From contig NZ_JAILYJ010000007.1 in NCBI RefSeq assembly GCF_019793465.1, forward strand, positions 225,945-289,944: a stretch of 64,000 bases of DNA, given 5' to 3'. This document shows positions 9,438 to 19,939 of this stretch, piece after piece. Origin of the DNA: Rhizobium croatiense. Lineage in GTDB: Bacteria > Pseudomonadota > Alphaproteobacteria > Rhizobiales > Rhizobiaceae. Each line of letters opens with the position of its first letter. Position 1 is the stretch's first letter. The notes under the pieces are model-generated. The model had not been told where the DNA came from, did no database searches, and worked only from the letters and a program-made list of their open reading frames with translations. The position numbers and the translations under genes were made by a program.

Positions 9438-10097
9438 TCAGCCGATCAGGTCCCCGATCATCTGACGAAGGGATCCGACGAGCTTGATCGGCCCGTCGGA
9501 AACGGCAAAGGCGATGCAGGGCCTGTCCTTTTCGGCGACCGGCCGATGCTCGACCGTCTCGTCGGCAATGGAGATGTCGCCGGCACCGAAACGGCCGCGT
9601 TCATCGTTGAACGCGCCGTCGAGGATCAGGATCAGTTCCATGCCTTTATGGCTATGGGCCGGTAAGGCCCGGCCCGGACGGATCCACATCAGGCTGACCT
9701 CGCAGCCCTCCATACCGAACGAATATTCCTTGAAGCCGGGCAAGCGCCTGCGCCAGGGCACGTCCTCGGCTTCGAAGCCGAGGAGATCGCGCAAAGCCTG
9801 CGGAAACAGCGCCCTTTCTGGCCTCGTGGAAACATGAGATTCGGAGGCAGGAGGGGCAGAGGCAAAGATCGCAGCAAGCCGCAGGTCGCGATCGGCAATG
9901 GCGGCTTCCGGTGTGCTTTCCAGGGCTTCCCCGGCCAAAAGCTCGAGGCTTCTCACCAGGCTTCGATTATCTGGCTTCATTTGCAGATGTGATCGTACGA
10001 GCACCCGCGCCGGCTCGGGCAAAGAACCGGCGACGTAATGGGCCATCAATGCGTCGATCGTATCGATCTGCTCGTGAACCATGTCGGTTTTGGTCAC
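9438..10097 (-). CDS. ChrR-like cupin protein lacking zinc-finger cysteines
   Basis: 219 aa. The N-terminal part matches the anti-sigma domain of ChrR (ALMAHYVAGSLPEPARVLV ... RSHL), and the C-terminal part (about 110-210) is a ChrR-type cupin with PAHSHKGMELILILDG and later GAGDISIADETVEH. In R. sphaeroides ChrR the zinc ligands are two His plus C-x2-C four residues after the second His. Here H20 and H37 are present but the two Cys positions are K41 and N44. No ECF sigma gene is adjacent: the next gene upstream is cysK-like on the other strand. It may be a sigma-independent sensor or a diverged anti-sigma factor; function uncertain. Confidence 0.8.
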   Translation of the reverse strand: MTKTDMVHEQIDTIDALMAHYVAGSLPEPARVLVRSHLQMKPDNRSLVRSLELLAGEALESTPEAAIADRDLRLAAIFASAPPASESHVSTRPERALFPQALRDLLGFEAEDVPWRRRLPGFKEYSFGMEGCEVSLMWIRPGRALPAHSHKGMELILILDGAFNDERGRFGAGDISIADETVEHRPVAEKDRPCIAFAVSDGPIKLVGSLRQMIGDLIG

Positions 10098-10320
10098 GCC
10101 CTGTTGCTACGCTCCGTTTCGTTTTGTCGTCATCCGTACGGGTAAAGTCAATCTTCGGATCACCACGCAACCGCCGGATGGCGGGCGATGCGCCTTTTCG
10201 GGCAGGGAAAGCGAAATTTTGTCGTGGCCGACAGAGGCATGGAATAGCATTTCTTGCCAACACAGCCTTGTGAAGGGAAAAGACCGTTCTTAAAGTAAGA
10301 GTTCGAAAGAGGCAGATTCC

Positions 10321-11358
10321 ATGACCTTGCACCCCTCCGTCCTCGAAGCCATCGGCAATACGCCCCTGATCAAACTCAAGGGCGCCTCGGCGGCAACCGG
10401 CTGCACCATTCTCGGCAAGGCGGAGTTCCTGAACCCCGGCCAGTCGGTCAAGGACCGTGCCGCGCTCTACATCATCCGCGACGCCGAACGGAAGGGGCTG
10501 CTCCGGCCCGGCGGCGTCATCGTCGAAGGCACGGCCGGCAATACCGGCATCGGGCTAACGCTGGTCGCCAAGGCGCTCGGCTACCGAACCGTGATCGTCA
10601 TCCCGGAAACGCAGAGCCAGGAAAAGAAGGACGCGCTGAAACTGCTCGGCGCCGAACTCGTCGAAGTGCCCGCCGTTCCCTACAAGAACCCGAACAACTA
10701 TGTGAAGGTGTCCGGGCGGCTCGCCGAGCAGATGGCAAAGAGCGAGCCGAACGGGGCGATCTGGGCGAACCAGTTCGACAACGTCGCCAACCGGCAGGCG
10801 CATGTCGAAACGACCGCGCCGGAAATCTGGAACGACACCGACGGCAAGATCGACGGCTTTATTTGCTCCGTCGGTTCCGGCGGCACGCTGGCAGGTGTCG
10901 CTGCCGGCCTCAAAGCTTTCAAGGCCGACGTCAAGATCGGCATCGCCGATCCCGATGGTGCCGCTCTCTATGAATTCTACCAGAACGGCACGCTGAAATC
11001 CGAAGGTTCATCGATCACCGAGGGCATCGGCCAGGGCCGCATCACCGCCAACCTCGAGGGCTTCACGCCGGACTTTTCCTATCGGATCTCCGATGCCGAA
11101 GCCCTTCCCTATCTTTTCGATCTCGTCGAAAACGAGGGCCTGTGCCTCGGCGGCTCGACGGCGATCAACATTGCCGGCGCCGTCAATCTCGCCCGGGATC
11201 TCGGGCCCGGTCACACGGTGGTGACAATCCTCTGCGACTACGGCAACCGCTATCAGTCGAAGCTCTTCAATCCGGATTTCCTGAGGTCGAAGGGACTGCC
11301 CGTTCCGGGCTGGATGGCTAGGTCGTCCGACATACACGTTCCCTATGAACCCGTGTGA
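10321..11358 (+). CDS. cysK: Cysteine synthase A-type PLP enzyme
   Basis: 345 aa fold-type II PLP enzyme making cysteine from O-acetylserine and sulfide. PLP lysine K44 in SVKDRAA; EGTAGNTGIGL binds the substrate carboxylate; GSGGTLAG binds phosphate. Ribosome site AAAGAGG nine bases upstream. It is first in an apparent operon: the AlaX-like and sulfurtransferase genes follow with overlap or short gaps. The EGTAGNTG motif and C-terminal extension (FNPDFLRSKGLP) suggest the group also annotated as cysteine synthase A in rhizobia rather than the EGTSGNTG of classical CysK, so cystathionine beta-synthase-like activity cannot be excluded. Confidence 0.88.
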   Translation: MTLHPSVLEAIGNTPLIKLKGASAATGCTILGKAEFLNPGQSVKDRAALYIIRDAERKGLLRPGGVIVEGTAGNTGIGLTLVAKALGYRTVIVIPETQSQEKKDALKLLGAELVEVPAVPYKNPNNYVKVSGRLAEQMAKSEPNGAIWANQFDNVANRQAHVETTAPEIWNDTDGKIDGFICSVGSGGTLAGVAAGLKAFKADVKIGIADPDGAALYEFYQNGTLKSEGSSITEGIGQGRITANLEGFTPDFSYRISDAEALPYLFDLVENEGLCLGGSTAINIAGAVNLARDLGPGHTVVTILCDYGNRYQSKLFNPDFLRSKGLPVPGWMARSSDIHVPYEPV

Positions 11359-11363
11359 GACCC

Positions 11364-12101
11364 ATGCCCGTCAATGCCCTCTACCGTGACGACTTCTATC
11401 TCTCGACATGCGAGGCGGTCGTCACCGCCGTTCACGACGACGGGGGCATCGAACTCGACCAGACCTGCTTCTATGCGGCATCGGGCGGCCAGCCCGGTGA
11501 CACCGGTCAGCTTGAACGGGCCGACGGCAGCAAGATCGCGCTCGGCCAGACGAAACATGGCGCGAGCAAGGATATCATCATCCATGTGCCGCTCGACAAT
11601 GCGCCACAGCCTGAGATCGGCGAGACGCTGGTGCTGCATGTCGATTGGCCGCGCCGCTACAGGCTGATGCGCATGCACACGGCTTGCCACCTGCTTTCCG
11701 TCGTCTGCTCCTATCCGATCACCGGGGCCGCGGTCGGCGAGGAGGAAAGCCGCATCGACTTCGACATGAGCGAGACGATCGACAAGGACGAGGTCACCGC
11801 CAGGCTGATGGAACTGGTCGGCCAGAACCATCCGGTCTACCTGCAATGGATCACCGACGACGAGCTTGCGGCCAATCCCGATATCGTCAAATCGAAGAAC
11901 GTGCGCCCGCCGATCGGCCTCGGTCGTGTCAGCCTCGTCTGCATCGGCGAAAACTCCTCGATTGACAGCCAGCCCTGCGGCGGCACACATGTCTCGGAGA
12001 CGCAGGAAGTCGGTCAGATCCATATCGCCAAGATCGAAAAGAAGGGCAAGGAGAACCGGCGCTTCCGCATCCGCTTCGGTGCGCCCGGCGAAGAAGCCTG
12101 A
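11364..12101 (+). CDS. AlaX-type alanyl-tRNA editing protein
   Basis: 245 aa free-standing editing protein related to the AlaRS editing and C-terminal second additional domain; hydrolyses Ser- or Gly-tRNA(Ala) in trans. The zinc site is visible: H105-x3-H109 (MHTACHLL) and Cys/His in QPCGGTHV (about 203-207). The N-terminal ASGGQPGDTG motif is the conserved loop of the family. Start set at ATG 11364; a GTG at 11355 overlaps the cysK stop and is possible. No strong ribosome site, so translation is probably coupled to cysK. Confidence 0.88.
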   Translation: MPVNALYRDDFYLSTCEAVVTAVHDDGGIELDQTCFYAASGGQPGDTGQLERADGSKIALGQTKHGASKDIIIHVPLDNAPQPEIGETLVLHVDWPRRYRLMRMHTACHLLSVVCSYPITGAAVGEEESRIDFDMSETIDKDEVTARLMELVGQNHPVYLQWITDDELAANPDIVKSKNVRPPIGLGRVSLVCIGENSSIDSQPCGGTHVSETQEVGQIHIAKIEKKGKENRRFRIRFGAPGEEA

Positions 12102-12115
12102 CAAGGGAGATCCAA

Positions 12116-12985
12116 ATGACTGAGAGCAAGAGCCGTTTCGTCGTCTCCGCCGACTGGCTGCAGGCCGAGCTCGGCAAACTGGATCTGCGTGTGCTGGACG
12201 CCTCCTTCTATCTGCCGGCGCAGAAACGCGATGCCGATGCCGAATATGCGGCCGGCCATATTCCCGGCGCCATCCGTTTCGACCAGGACAAGATCGCCGA
12301 CCATTCGACGTCGCTGCCGCACACGATCCCCTCGCCCGATTATTTCGCCACTGAGGCCGGCCGGCTCGGCATCAACGAGAACGATCGCATCGTCGTCTAT
12401 GACGGCATCGGCGTGTTCGCCTCGCCGCGCGTCTGGTGGCTGTTCCGGGTGATGGGGGCGAAGAACGTTTTTGTGCTCGACGGCGGTCTCGATGGCTGGA
12501 AGGCCGAGGGTCGTCCGCTTGAAACCACGGTGCCCGGCCATGCGCCGGCGGCCTTCACGCCGAACTTCGATGCGAGCCGCGTGGTGAGGCTCGATGCCAT
12601 GCGCGACATCGTCTCGAGCGGCGCGATGCAGATCGCCGATGCCCGCAGCGCCGGCCGCTTCGCCGCCACCGAGCCTGAGCCGCGGGCCGGCATGCGCGCC
12701 GGCCATATGCCCGGCGCCCGCAGCCTGCCATCCGGCGTCTTTGCCAACCAGGGCCGGTTCAAATCATTGCCAGAACTCCGCCAGACGATCGAGGAGGCAG
12801 GCATCGATCTTTCGAAGCCGGTCGTCACCTCCTGCGGCTCGGGAATCACGGCGGCCATCATCACGCTGGCGCTGGAATCGCTCGGTCATCACGACAACAA
12901 GCTGTATGACGGTTCATGGAGCGAATGGGGCAGCCGTGACGATACGCCCGTTGTCACCGGTCCGCCAACACCGGTCAAAGCCTGA
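12116..12985 (+). CDS. sseA: 3-mercaptopyruvate sulfurtransferase
   Basis: 289 aa with two rhodanese domains (about 1-135 and 155-285). The active-site loop is CGSGITA (Cys about 239), the CGSG[VI]T form typical of mercaptopyruvate sulfurtransferase rather than thiosulfate rhodanese (CRxGx). Ribosome site AAGGGAG upstream of ATG. Lies 14 bases after the AlaX-like gene and five bases before the GNAT gene, so the four genes read as one operon linking cysteine synthesis, cysteine-derived sulfur transfer and tRNA quality control. Confidence 0.92.
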   Translation: MTESKSRFVVSADWLQAELGKLDLRVLDASFYLPAQKRDADAEYAAGHIPGAIRFDQDKIADHSTSLPHTIPSPDYFATEAGRLGINENDRIVVYDGIGVFASPRVWWLFRVMGAKNVFVLDGGLDGWKAEGRPLETTVPGHAPAAFTPNFDASRVVRLDAMRDIVSSGAMQIADARSAGRFAATEPEPRAGMRAGHMPGARSLPSGVFANQGRFKSLPELRQTIEEAGIDLSKPVVTSCGSGITAAIITLALESLGHHDNKLYDGSWSEWGSRDDTPVVTGPPTPVKA

Positions 12986-12990
12986 CCGCC

Positions 12991-13551
12991 ATGGGGAAAA
13001 CACCCGCTTCGCTGAAAGCTCACATCACCCGTCTCGAAATGACGGCGGCGCCGAAAACCAGCATGCCGGTGCCGGTCAATATCCAGACGGCGATCATGCG
13101 TGCGCCCGGCATACCGCTGCCCTTCTACCGCTATCTCTACCGGCAGGTGGGCGCGCGCTGGCAATGGGTGGACCGGTTGCGCATGAGCGACGAGCAGCTT
13201 ACCCAGACGCTGAACGACAAGCGCAACAATATCAGCGTCCTCTATGTGAACGGCGCCCCTGCCGGCTTCTATGAATATTTCTGCGAGGACGAGGATACGA
13301 TCGAACTCTGCCATTTCGGCCTGATCGAACATGCGCTCGGCCTCGGCATCGGCAAATGGTTCCTGCTGCAGGCGCTCTATGCCATCTGGTCGCTCAATCC
13401 GAAGCGGGTCACCACCACCACCAACAATCTCGACCATCCGCGGGCGCTGCAGCTCTACCAGATGTACGGCTTCTCCCCGGTCTCGACCGGCACCGGCATC
13501 GTCCGGCCGCTGAGCGACAAGGAACTACTGGAGATCGCGCGGAAAGGCTGA
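12991..13551 (+). CDS. GNAT-family N-acetyltransferase
   Basis: 186 aa. GNAT fold with acetyl-CoA binding segment around LGLGIGKWFLLQAL (about 112-125), then TTTNNLDHPRALQLYQMYGF, a typical end of the GNAT domain where Tyr is the general acid. Starts five bases after sseA, so probably translated from the same message. Substrate unknown. Confidence 0.85.
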   Translation: MGKTPASLKAHITRLEMTAAPKTSMPVPVNIQTAIMRAPGIPLPFYRYLYRQVGARWQWVDRLRMSDEQLTQTLNDKRNNISVLYVNGAPAGFYEYFCEDEDTIELCHFGLIEHALGLGIGKWFLLQALYAIWSLNPKRVTTTTNNLDHPRALQLYQMYGFSPVSTGTGIVRPLSDKELLEIARKG

Positions 13552-13912
13552 GGGGTTGGTTTGCTTTTCCGGTGCATGTGCCTGTCAACCATCTCAGGTA
13601 CACAGCTATGCGGTGAAATGCCCGCCTCTCCTCCTCATTCCTGTGCCTGTCACAGGAATCCAGCCACGGCGCGTCTGCGCGGTGAATGAAGCAATATCTC
13701 AAGGAAGAGTCTATGCGCCCAAGGACTTGCTTCACTCATTCCTGTGACAGGCACAGGAATGAGTGAGGAGAGGTGGAATTTCCCTCAAACGTTGATGAAC
13801 TAGCATGCCTGGCGTGCCGCGGTGATCTCGACAGGCAACAGCATGCGCAAGAATCGGGTGGCTTGCGCGCTCGTTCGGGCGCATTTCATGGCAATTACAA
13901 AGGAGATCTGCC
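13552..13912. other. Intergenic region carrying an inverted repeat element
   Basis: No convincing gene. The centre (13634-13763) is a palindromic repeat element described separately. Several short open frames here are products of the palindrome and are not supported by ribosome sites. The last 30 bases hold the AAAGGAG ribosome site of the DUF1203 gene. Confidence 0.6.
13634..13763. repeat. Paired inverted palindromic element
   Basis: Two 26-base copies in perfect inverted orientation (13634-13659 and 13738-13763). Each copy is itself a hairpin: TTCCTGTG, five-base loop, CACAGGAA. The 78 bases between contain further weak symmetry (GAATGAAGC against GCTTCACTCATT). The structure resembles REP/BIME-type palindromic units of rhizobia; no transposase is nearby. 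Confidence 0.7.
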
Positions 13913-14422
13913 ATGACCGCCATTCGTTTTGCCGCCATGCCGACTACCGATGCTAGAGCCCTCTGGAGCGGCGGCCGCGATGCCTATGACAGGCTGCCCG
14001 AGACAATGGTTTCCGATGGCCCGGGTCATCCCTGCCGCCATTGCCTGAGGAATATCGACGAAGGCGAGGAATTGCTGGTCTTCGCCTACCGGCCCTTTCC
14101 GGAGCTGCAGCCCTATGCCGAAACCGGGCCGATTTTCCTGCACAAGCAGCCTTGCCCACGTTATGCCGCCGAGGAAATCCTACCGCCGGTGCTGACGACC
14201 AGCCGTGACTTCATCGTGCGCGGCTACGGCGAAAACAACCGCATCGTCTACGGCACCGGCGCGGTGACCGATACCCCCGATATTCCGGCCTATGCGCAGA
14301 CATTGCTGGCGCGGCCCGAAATTGCCTACGTGCATGTGCGCTCGGCCCGCAACAACTGCTTTCAATGCCGGATCGACAAGGTAAAGGCGCCGGCCCTTGT
14401 GGAGACCGGCGCCCTCGCCTAA
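13913..14422 (+). CDS. DUF1203 domain protein
   Basis: 169 aa, matches the DUF1203 family by its CRHCL...G-E-LL-F-Y-PF pattern (PCRHCLRNIDEGEELLVFAY) and the later FLHKQPCPRY and SARNNCFQC segments. Five or more conserved cysteines and histidines suggest a metal or redox role, but no function is established for the family. Strong ribosome site AAAGGAG eight bases before ATG. Convergent with alanine dehydrogenase. Confidence 0.85.
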   Translation: MTAIRFAAMPTTDARALWSGGRDAYDRLPETMVSDGPGHPCRHCLRNIDEGEELLVFAYRPFPELQPYAETGPIFLHKQPCPRYAAEEILPPVLTTSRDFIVRGYGENNRIVYGTGAVTDTPDIPAYAQTLLARPEIAYVHVRSARNNCFQCRIDKVKAPALVETGALA

Positions 14423-14438
14423 ACCTGGGTCAGATAAC

Positions 14439-15557
14439 TTATGCTACGTTCAGCACACTCTCCGGCGCGAAGACCTCATAGCCGAGCGCTTCGGCGACCG
14501 GCTTGTTGGTGATGCGGCCCTTATGCACATTGAGGCCGTTTCTCAAGTGCTTGTCTTCGGCAATGGCGCGCAGGCCGCGATCGGCGAGCGCCAGGCCATG
14601 GACCAGTGTGGCGTTGTTCAGCGCGTGCGCCGACGTGACGGGCACAGCGCCCGGCATGTTGGCGACGCAATAATGCACCACGCCGTCGACTTCATAGGTC
14701 GGATCGGAATGGGTGGTCGGATGCGAGGTCTCGAAGCAACCGCCCTGGTCGATGGCGACGTCGACGATGACGGAGCCCTTCTTCATGCCGGACAGCATTT
14801 CGCGCGTGACGAGCTTCGGGGCAGCCGCCCCCGGAATGAGCACGGCGCCGATGATGAGATCGGCCGAAAAGACCTCCTCCTCCAATGCCTGGATGCTGGA
14901 ATAACGGGTGTGCACACGGCCGGCAAAAATGTCGTCGAGCTGGCGAAGGCGCGGCAGCGACTTGTCGAGAATGCTGACATCGGCGCCGAGCCCGGCGGCC
15001 ATCCTGGCGGCGTGCAGGCCGACAACGCCGCCGCCGATCACCGCGACCTTGGCCGGCAGCACGCCGGGTACGCCGCCGAGCAGGACGCCGAGGCCGCCAT
15101 TGGCCTTCTGCAGCGCGGTCGCTCCCGCCTGGATCGACAGGCGTCCTGCCACTTCCGACATCGGCGCCAGCAGCGGCAAGCCACCGCGTTCGTCGGTCAC
15201 CGTCTCATAGGCGACCGCGGTGACGCCGGAGGCGATCAGGCCCTTGGTCTGTTCGGGGTCGGGCGCCAGATGCAAGTAGGTGTAGAGAAGCTGACCGTCG
15301 CGAAGCTGCGCCCATTCGGCGGGCTGCGGCTCCTTCACCTTGACGATCATGTCGCACTTTTCGAAGATATCCTTGGCGGAGGCGGCGATCTTCGCGCCAG
15401 CCGCGGCGTAGGTGGCGTCATCGGCGCCGATACCGGCGCCCGCCTTGGTCTCTACCCAGATCTCGTGGCCGTGGGCGACGTATTCGCGCACCGAGGCCGG
15501 AGTCAGACCGACACGATATTCATGGTTCTTGATTTCCTTCGGGCAACCGACACGCAT
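14439..15557 (-). CDS. ald: Alanine dehydrogenase
   Basis: 372 aa NAD-dependent enzyme interconverting L-alanine and pyruvate plus ammonia. N-terminal [20 protein letters not shown] is diagnostic; [14 protein letters not shown] and the Rossmann motif [17 protein letters not shown] follow, then catalytic-region [14 protein letters not shown]. Start at ATG 15557 with AGAGGAA seven bases upstream; the frame is open 38 codons further. Divergent from an Lrp/AsnC regulator gene that is the probable controller. Confidence 0.95.
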   Translation of the reverse strand: MRVGCPKEIKNHEYRVGLTPASVREYVAHGHEIWVETKAGAGIGADDATYAAAGAKIAASAKDIFEKCDMIVKVKEPQPAEWAQLRDGQLLYTYLHLAPDPEQTKGLIASGVTAVAYETVTDERGGLPLLAPMSEVAGRLSIQAGATALQKANGGLGVLLGGVPGVLPAKVAVIGGGVVGLHAARMAAGLGADVSILDKSLPRLRQLDDIFAGRVHTRYSSIQALEEEVFSADLIIGAVLIPGAAAPKLVTREMLSGMKKGSVIVDVAIDQGGCFETSHPTTHSDPTYEVDGVVHYCVANMPGAVPVTSAHALNNATLVHGLALADRGLRAIAEDKHLRNGLNVHKGRITNKPVAEALGYEVFAPESVLNVA

Positions 15558-15697
15558 TGGCGTTCCTCTCATTTTGTTTCCGCAGCCGGGGATCTCCTCG
15601 CACGATGAATCCAACCACCAAGACAGCGAAATGTCCTTGCAAAGACGATTTGCGAAGAGGCGATTTTTCACGGATTATTGCGTCATCATCATTATTT

Positions 15698-15714
15698 TTC
15701 GAAAGTTCTTCGAA
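15698..15714. promoter_or_regulatory. Candidate Lrp-family operator at ald regulator start
   Basis: Two TTCGAA hexamers (15698-15703 and 15709-15714) spaced 11 bases centre to centre, about one helical turn, the second touching the ATG of the regulator gene. Position suggests autoregulation, but the site is inferred only from symmetry. Confidence 0.35.
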
Positions 15715-16175
15715 TGACTGATCTCGACACCATCGATCTTGCGATTCTCAAGGTCCTGCAGGCCAATGCCCGCATCACCAACGCCGAACTTGCCGAAAAG
15801 ATCGGCCTGTCGCCTTCGGCCTGTTCGCGCCGGCTCGACATCCTCGAAAGAAGCGGTGTCATCGGCGGCTATCATGCGCGGCTTTCGCACAAGGCGCTCG
15901 ATTACAAGATGATCGCCATCGTGCATATCTCGCTCTCCGGCCAGTTCGCCAAAACGCTGGCGGAATTCGAAGCCGCTGTGAAGCTCTGCCCGAACGTGCT
16001 CGTCTGTTACCTGATGTCGGGCGAATACGACTATATCCTCAGGGTCGCCGCCCGCGATCTCGAGGATTACGAGCGCATCCATCGCGACTGGCTTTCGGCG
16101 CTTCCCCACGTGGTCAAGATCAATTCGAGCTTCGCGCTCAGAGAAATCATCGACAGGCCGAATGTGGGACTTTGA
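15714..16175 (+). CDS. Lrp/AsnC-family regulator, probable ald controller
   Basis: 153 aa. N-terminal winged HTH (about 1-60: IDLAILKVLQANARITNAEL, SPSACSRRLDILERSG) and C-terminal RAM ligand-binding domain (about 65-150, with LMSGEYDYILRVAARDL). Start at ATG 15714 because the earlier in-frame codons lack a ribosome site and would begin inside the divergent promoter. Divergent arrangement with ald is the usual layout of AldR, which activates ald in response to alanine in other bacteria; here that is inference. Confidence 0.88.
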   Translation: MTDLDTIDLAILKVLQANARITNAELAEKIGLSPSACSRRLDILERSGVIGGYHARLSHKALDYKMIAIVHISLSGQFAKTLAEFEAAVKLCPNVLVCYLMSGEYDYILRVAARDLEDYERIHRDWLSALPHVVKINSSFALREIIDRPNVGL

Positions 16176-16247
16176 GGCCTTGCTTATTTGCCGAAACGCT
16201 GCCCAGACTTTCGGAGGGCGCGGACGTTCTCCCCTTTACGGCATATC

Positions 16248-17129
16248 ATGACATCGAAGACCCACGGTTATATTTTTGTCCTGCTGGCAACCACCATCTT
16301 CTCTTTGCAGGATGCCATCTCGAAACATCTGGCGTCGACTTATCCGCCGATCTTCGTGACGATGATCCGCTACTGGGCCTTCGCGCTGTTCACGATCGTG
16401 CTCGCTTCGAAAATGCGGGGCGGCCTCCAGGCGACGGCCCGCACAAAACGCCCGCTTCTTCAGGTGTTGCGCGGCGTGCTGCTGGCCGTCCAGGTGGTTC
16501 TGGCCATCACCTGCTTTGCCGTGATCGGCCTTGCCCGCTCGCAAGCGATCTTTTCCGCGACGCCGATCCTGATCGCGCTGTTGTCGATGCCGATCCTCGG
16601 CGAGCGGGTCGGATGGCGACGGTGGACGGCGATCGGCGTCGGGCTTTGCGGGGTGCTGCTGATCCTGAAGCCGGAAGGCGAGTTTTTCGACGTGAAATTG
16701 CTTCTCGCCATTCTTTCCTGCTTCAACTTCGCCTTCTACGTCATCGCCACCCGTTTCGTCAGCCGCGACGATTCGTCGATGACCAGCTTCTTCTATACTG
16801 GCGTTATCGGCGGCATCACGATGACGCTCGTCGGCCCGTTCTACTGGAGCTGGATGTCGCCGGGCGACTGGGGCTGGATGGCGCTCGTCTGCATGACCAG
16901 CATTTCCAGCCACTATTTCCTGATCCGCGCCTACGATCTTCTCGATGCCGCCGCCGTCCAGCCGCTGACCTATCTATCCCTGGTCTACGCCTCGATCATC
17001 GGTGTGACGATCTATGACGAAACGCTCAGTCTCAACACGATCATCGGCTCGGTCATCGTCGTTGCCGCCGGCATCTTCACCATCTGGCGCGAACATGTGG
17101 TGGGGCGCAGGGCGGCGGCCGCCAACTGA
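16248..17129 (+). CDS. EamA/DMT-family transporter
   Basis: 293 aa inner-membrane protein with about ten hydrophobic segments arranged as two EamA repeats (about 5-135 and 145-280). Start at ATG 16248, where the first membrane segment (YIFVLLATTIFSLQDAI) follows directly; upstream in-frame codons read as soluble junk. Drug/metabolite exporters of this type often move amino acids or related solutes; closeness to ald and its regulator is suggestive only. Confidence 0.85.
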   Translation: MTSKTHGYIFVLLATTIFSLQDAISKHLASTYPPIFVTMIRYWAFALFTIVLASKMRGGLQATARTKRPLLQVLRGVLLAVQVVLAITCFAVIGLARSQAIFSATPILIALLSMPILGERVGWRRWTAIGVGLCGVLLILKPEGEFFDVKLLLAILSCFNFAFYVIATRFVSRDDSSMTSFFYTGVIGGITMTLVGPFYWSWMSPGDWGWMALVCMTSISSHYFLIRAYDLLDAAAVQPLTYLSLVYASIIGVTIYDETLSLNTIIGSVIVVAAGIFTIWREHVVGRRAAAAN

Positions 17130-17214
17130 AGTTTCACTGCAATTTTAGCCAAGACCCTAAAACCATTTCAATTTTCCGGCGCTATACTCCCCTCGCGTTT
17201 CATAGGGAGACAGC

Positions 17215-17616
17215 ATGAGCAGCAACTTGAAAATCACGGCGCGGAAGGCCGATCGGAAGAATTGCCGCGTCTTCGGCAGCGTCAAATATCTGAACAGCGA
17301 AGTGGATGTGCGAATTCTCAACCTGTCGGTGACCGGCGCCGCCCTGGAGACGAAGACGCCGCTCCATGCCGCTTCCGGCAGCAAGGTGCGCATCGAAGCC
17401 GAAAACCTTGGACTGCTCGAAGGCATCATCCGCTGGAAGCACAATGGCCGCATCGGCATCCAGTTCGACGTGAATTCGAATGCGCGGGCGCAGATTTCCT
17501 CCTATTTCCGCTTTTTTCACAGGGAAATCCGGCCGGTACTGGCGGTGCGTCAACTAAGAGCCGTGACCAACGGCGACCGCCCGCCGCATTCGGCGACATT
17601 GACGCTGAAATCGTAG
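17215..17616 (+). CDS. PilZ-domain protein
   Basis: 133 aa. A single PilZ domain: basic N-terminal switch region (RKADRKNCRVFGSVKY) followed by the D/N-x-S-x2-G motif as NLSVTGAAL (about 38-46) and a beta-barrel ending near IRWKHNGRIGIQFD. The Arg switch RxxxR is partial (RKADRKNCR), so c-di-GMP binding is likely but not certain. Ribosome site GGGAGA upstream. A GGDEF gene, though frameshifted, lies 6 kb away. Confidence 0.82.
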   Translation: MSSNLKITARKADRKNCRVFGSVKYLNSEVDVRILNLSVTGAALETKTPLHAASGSKVRIEAENLGLLEGIIRWKHNGRIGIQFDVNSNARAQISSYFRFFHREIRPVLAVRQLRAVTNGDRPPHSATLTLKS

Positions 17617-17910
17617 GACCGCATCGCTTTTGCGCCGAAGGAGCGGGCGACATCGTTCCGGCGGCTTGCTTCGGCGTCGGACTGGCGCCGCGGTCCTCTG
17701 TCGACGGCGGTGAGGCTATGACCACCCTAAACACGACCCCGCCGCCGATAGATTTTAGCCAGAGGGTTGTGCGATAAATTGCCTTTTAAAACCATTTCGC
17801 TTTCGCTGCCGATTGTTGTGACGTCCTGTCATTTTCGCAGTGTACTCCTCGCCAATTCGTCCTAATTCTGACGGGCCGGACGATTGCATGATCCCTATAG
17901 GAGAGTTTCC
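17617..17910. other. Intergenic, no gene seen
   Basis: About 290 bases between the PilZ gene and cpdB. No credible ORF. CTGTCAT at 17826-17832 matches one half of a PhoB box, but a second half-site at the expected spacing is not convincing. The cpdB ribosome site AGGAGA is at the right end. Confidence 0.5.
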
Positions 17911-19899
<1,989 letters not shown>

Positions 19900-19909
19900 C
19901 AGCACTATC

Positions 19910-19939
19910 GACGAAGGCGCGCGGCACAGCGCCTTCGTC
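19910..19939. terminator. Hairpin terminator between cpdB and LysR gene
   Basis: Eleven-base perfect inverted repeat (19910-19920, 19929-19939) with an eight-base loop, just after the cpdB stop and overlapping the stop codon of the convergent LysR-type gene. No T-tract on either side, so termination strength is uncertain. Confidence 0.6.

Noticed and set aside
9963..10320. Missed ECF sigma gene upstream of the ChrR-like gene
   Set aside because: All frames in this gap are short and show no sigma region 2 or 4 motifs.
13556..13938. Short ORFs across the inverted repeat
   Set aside because: Generated by the palindromic element; no ribosome sites or domain signals.
14397..15608. 403-codon plus-strand frame opposite ald
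   Set aside because: Antisense shadow of alanine dehydrogenase; composition is typical of a mirrored GC-rich gene.
17826..17840. PhoB box before cpdB
   Set aside because: Only one CTGTCAT half-site; the second half does not match.
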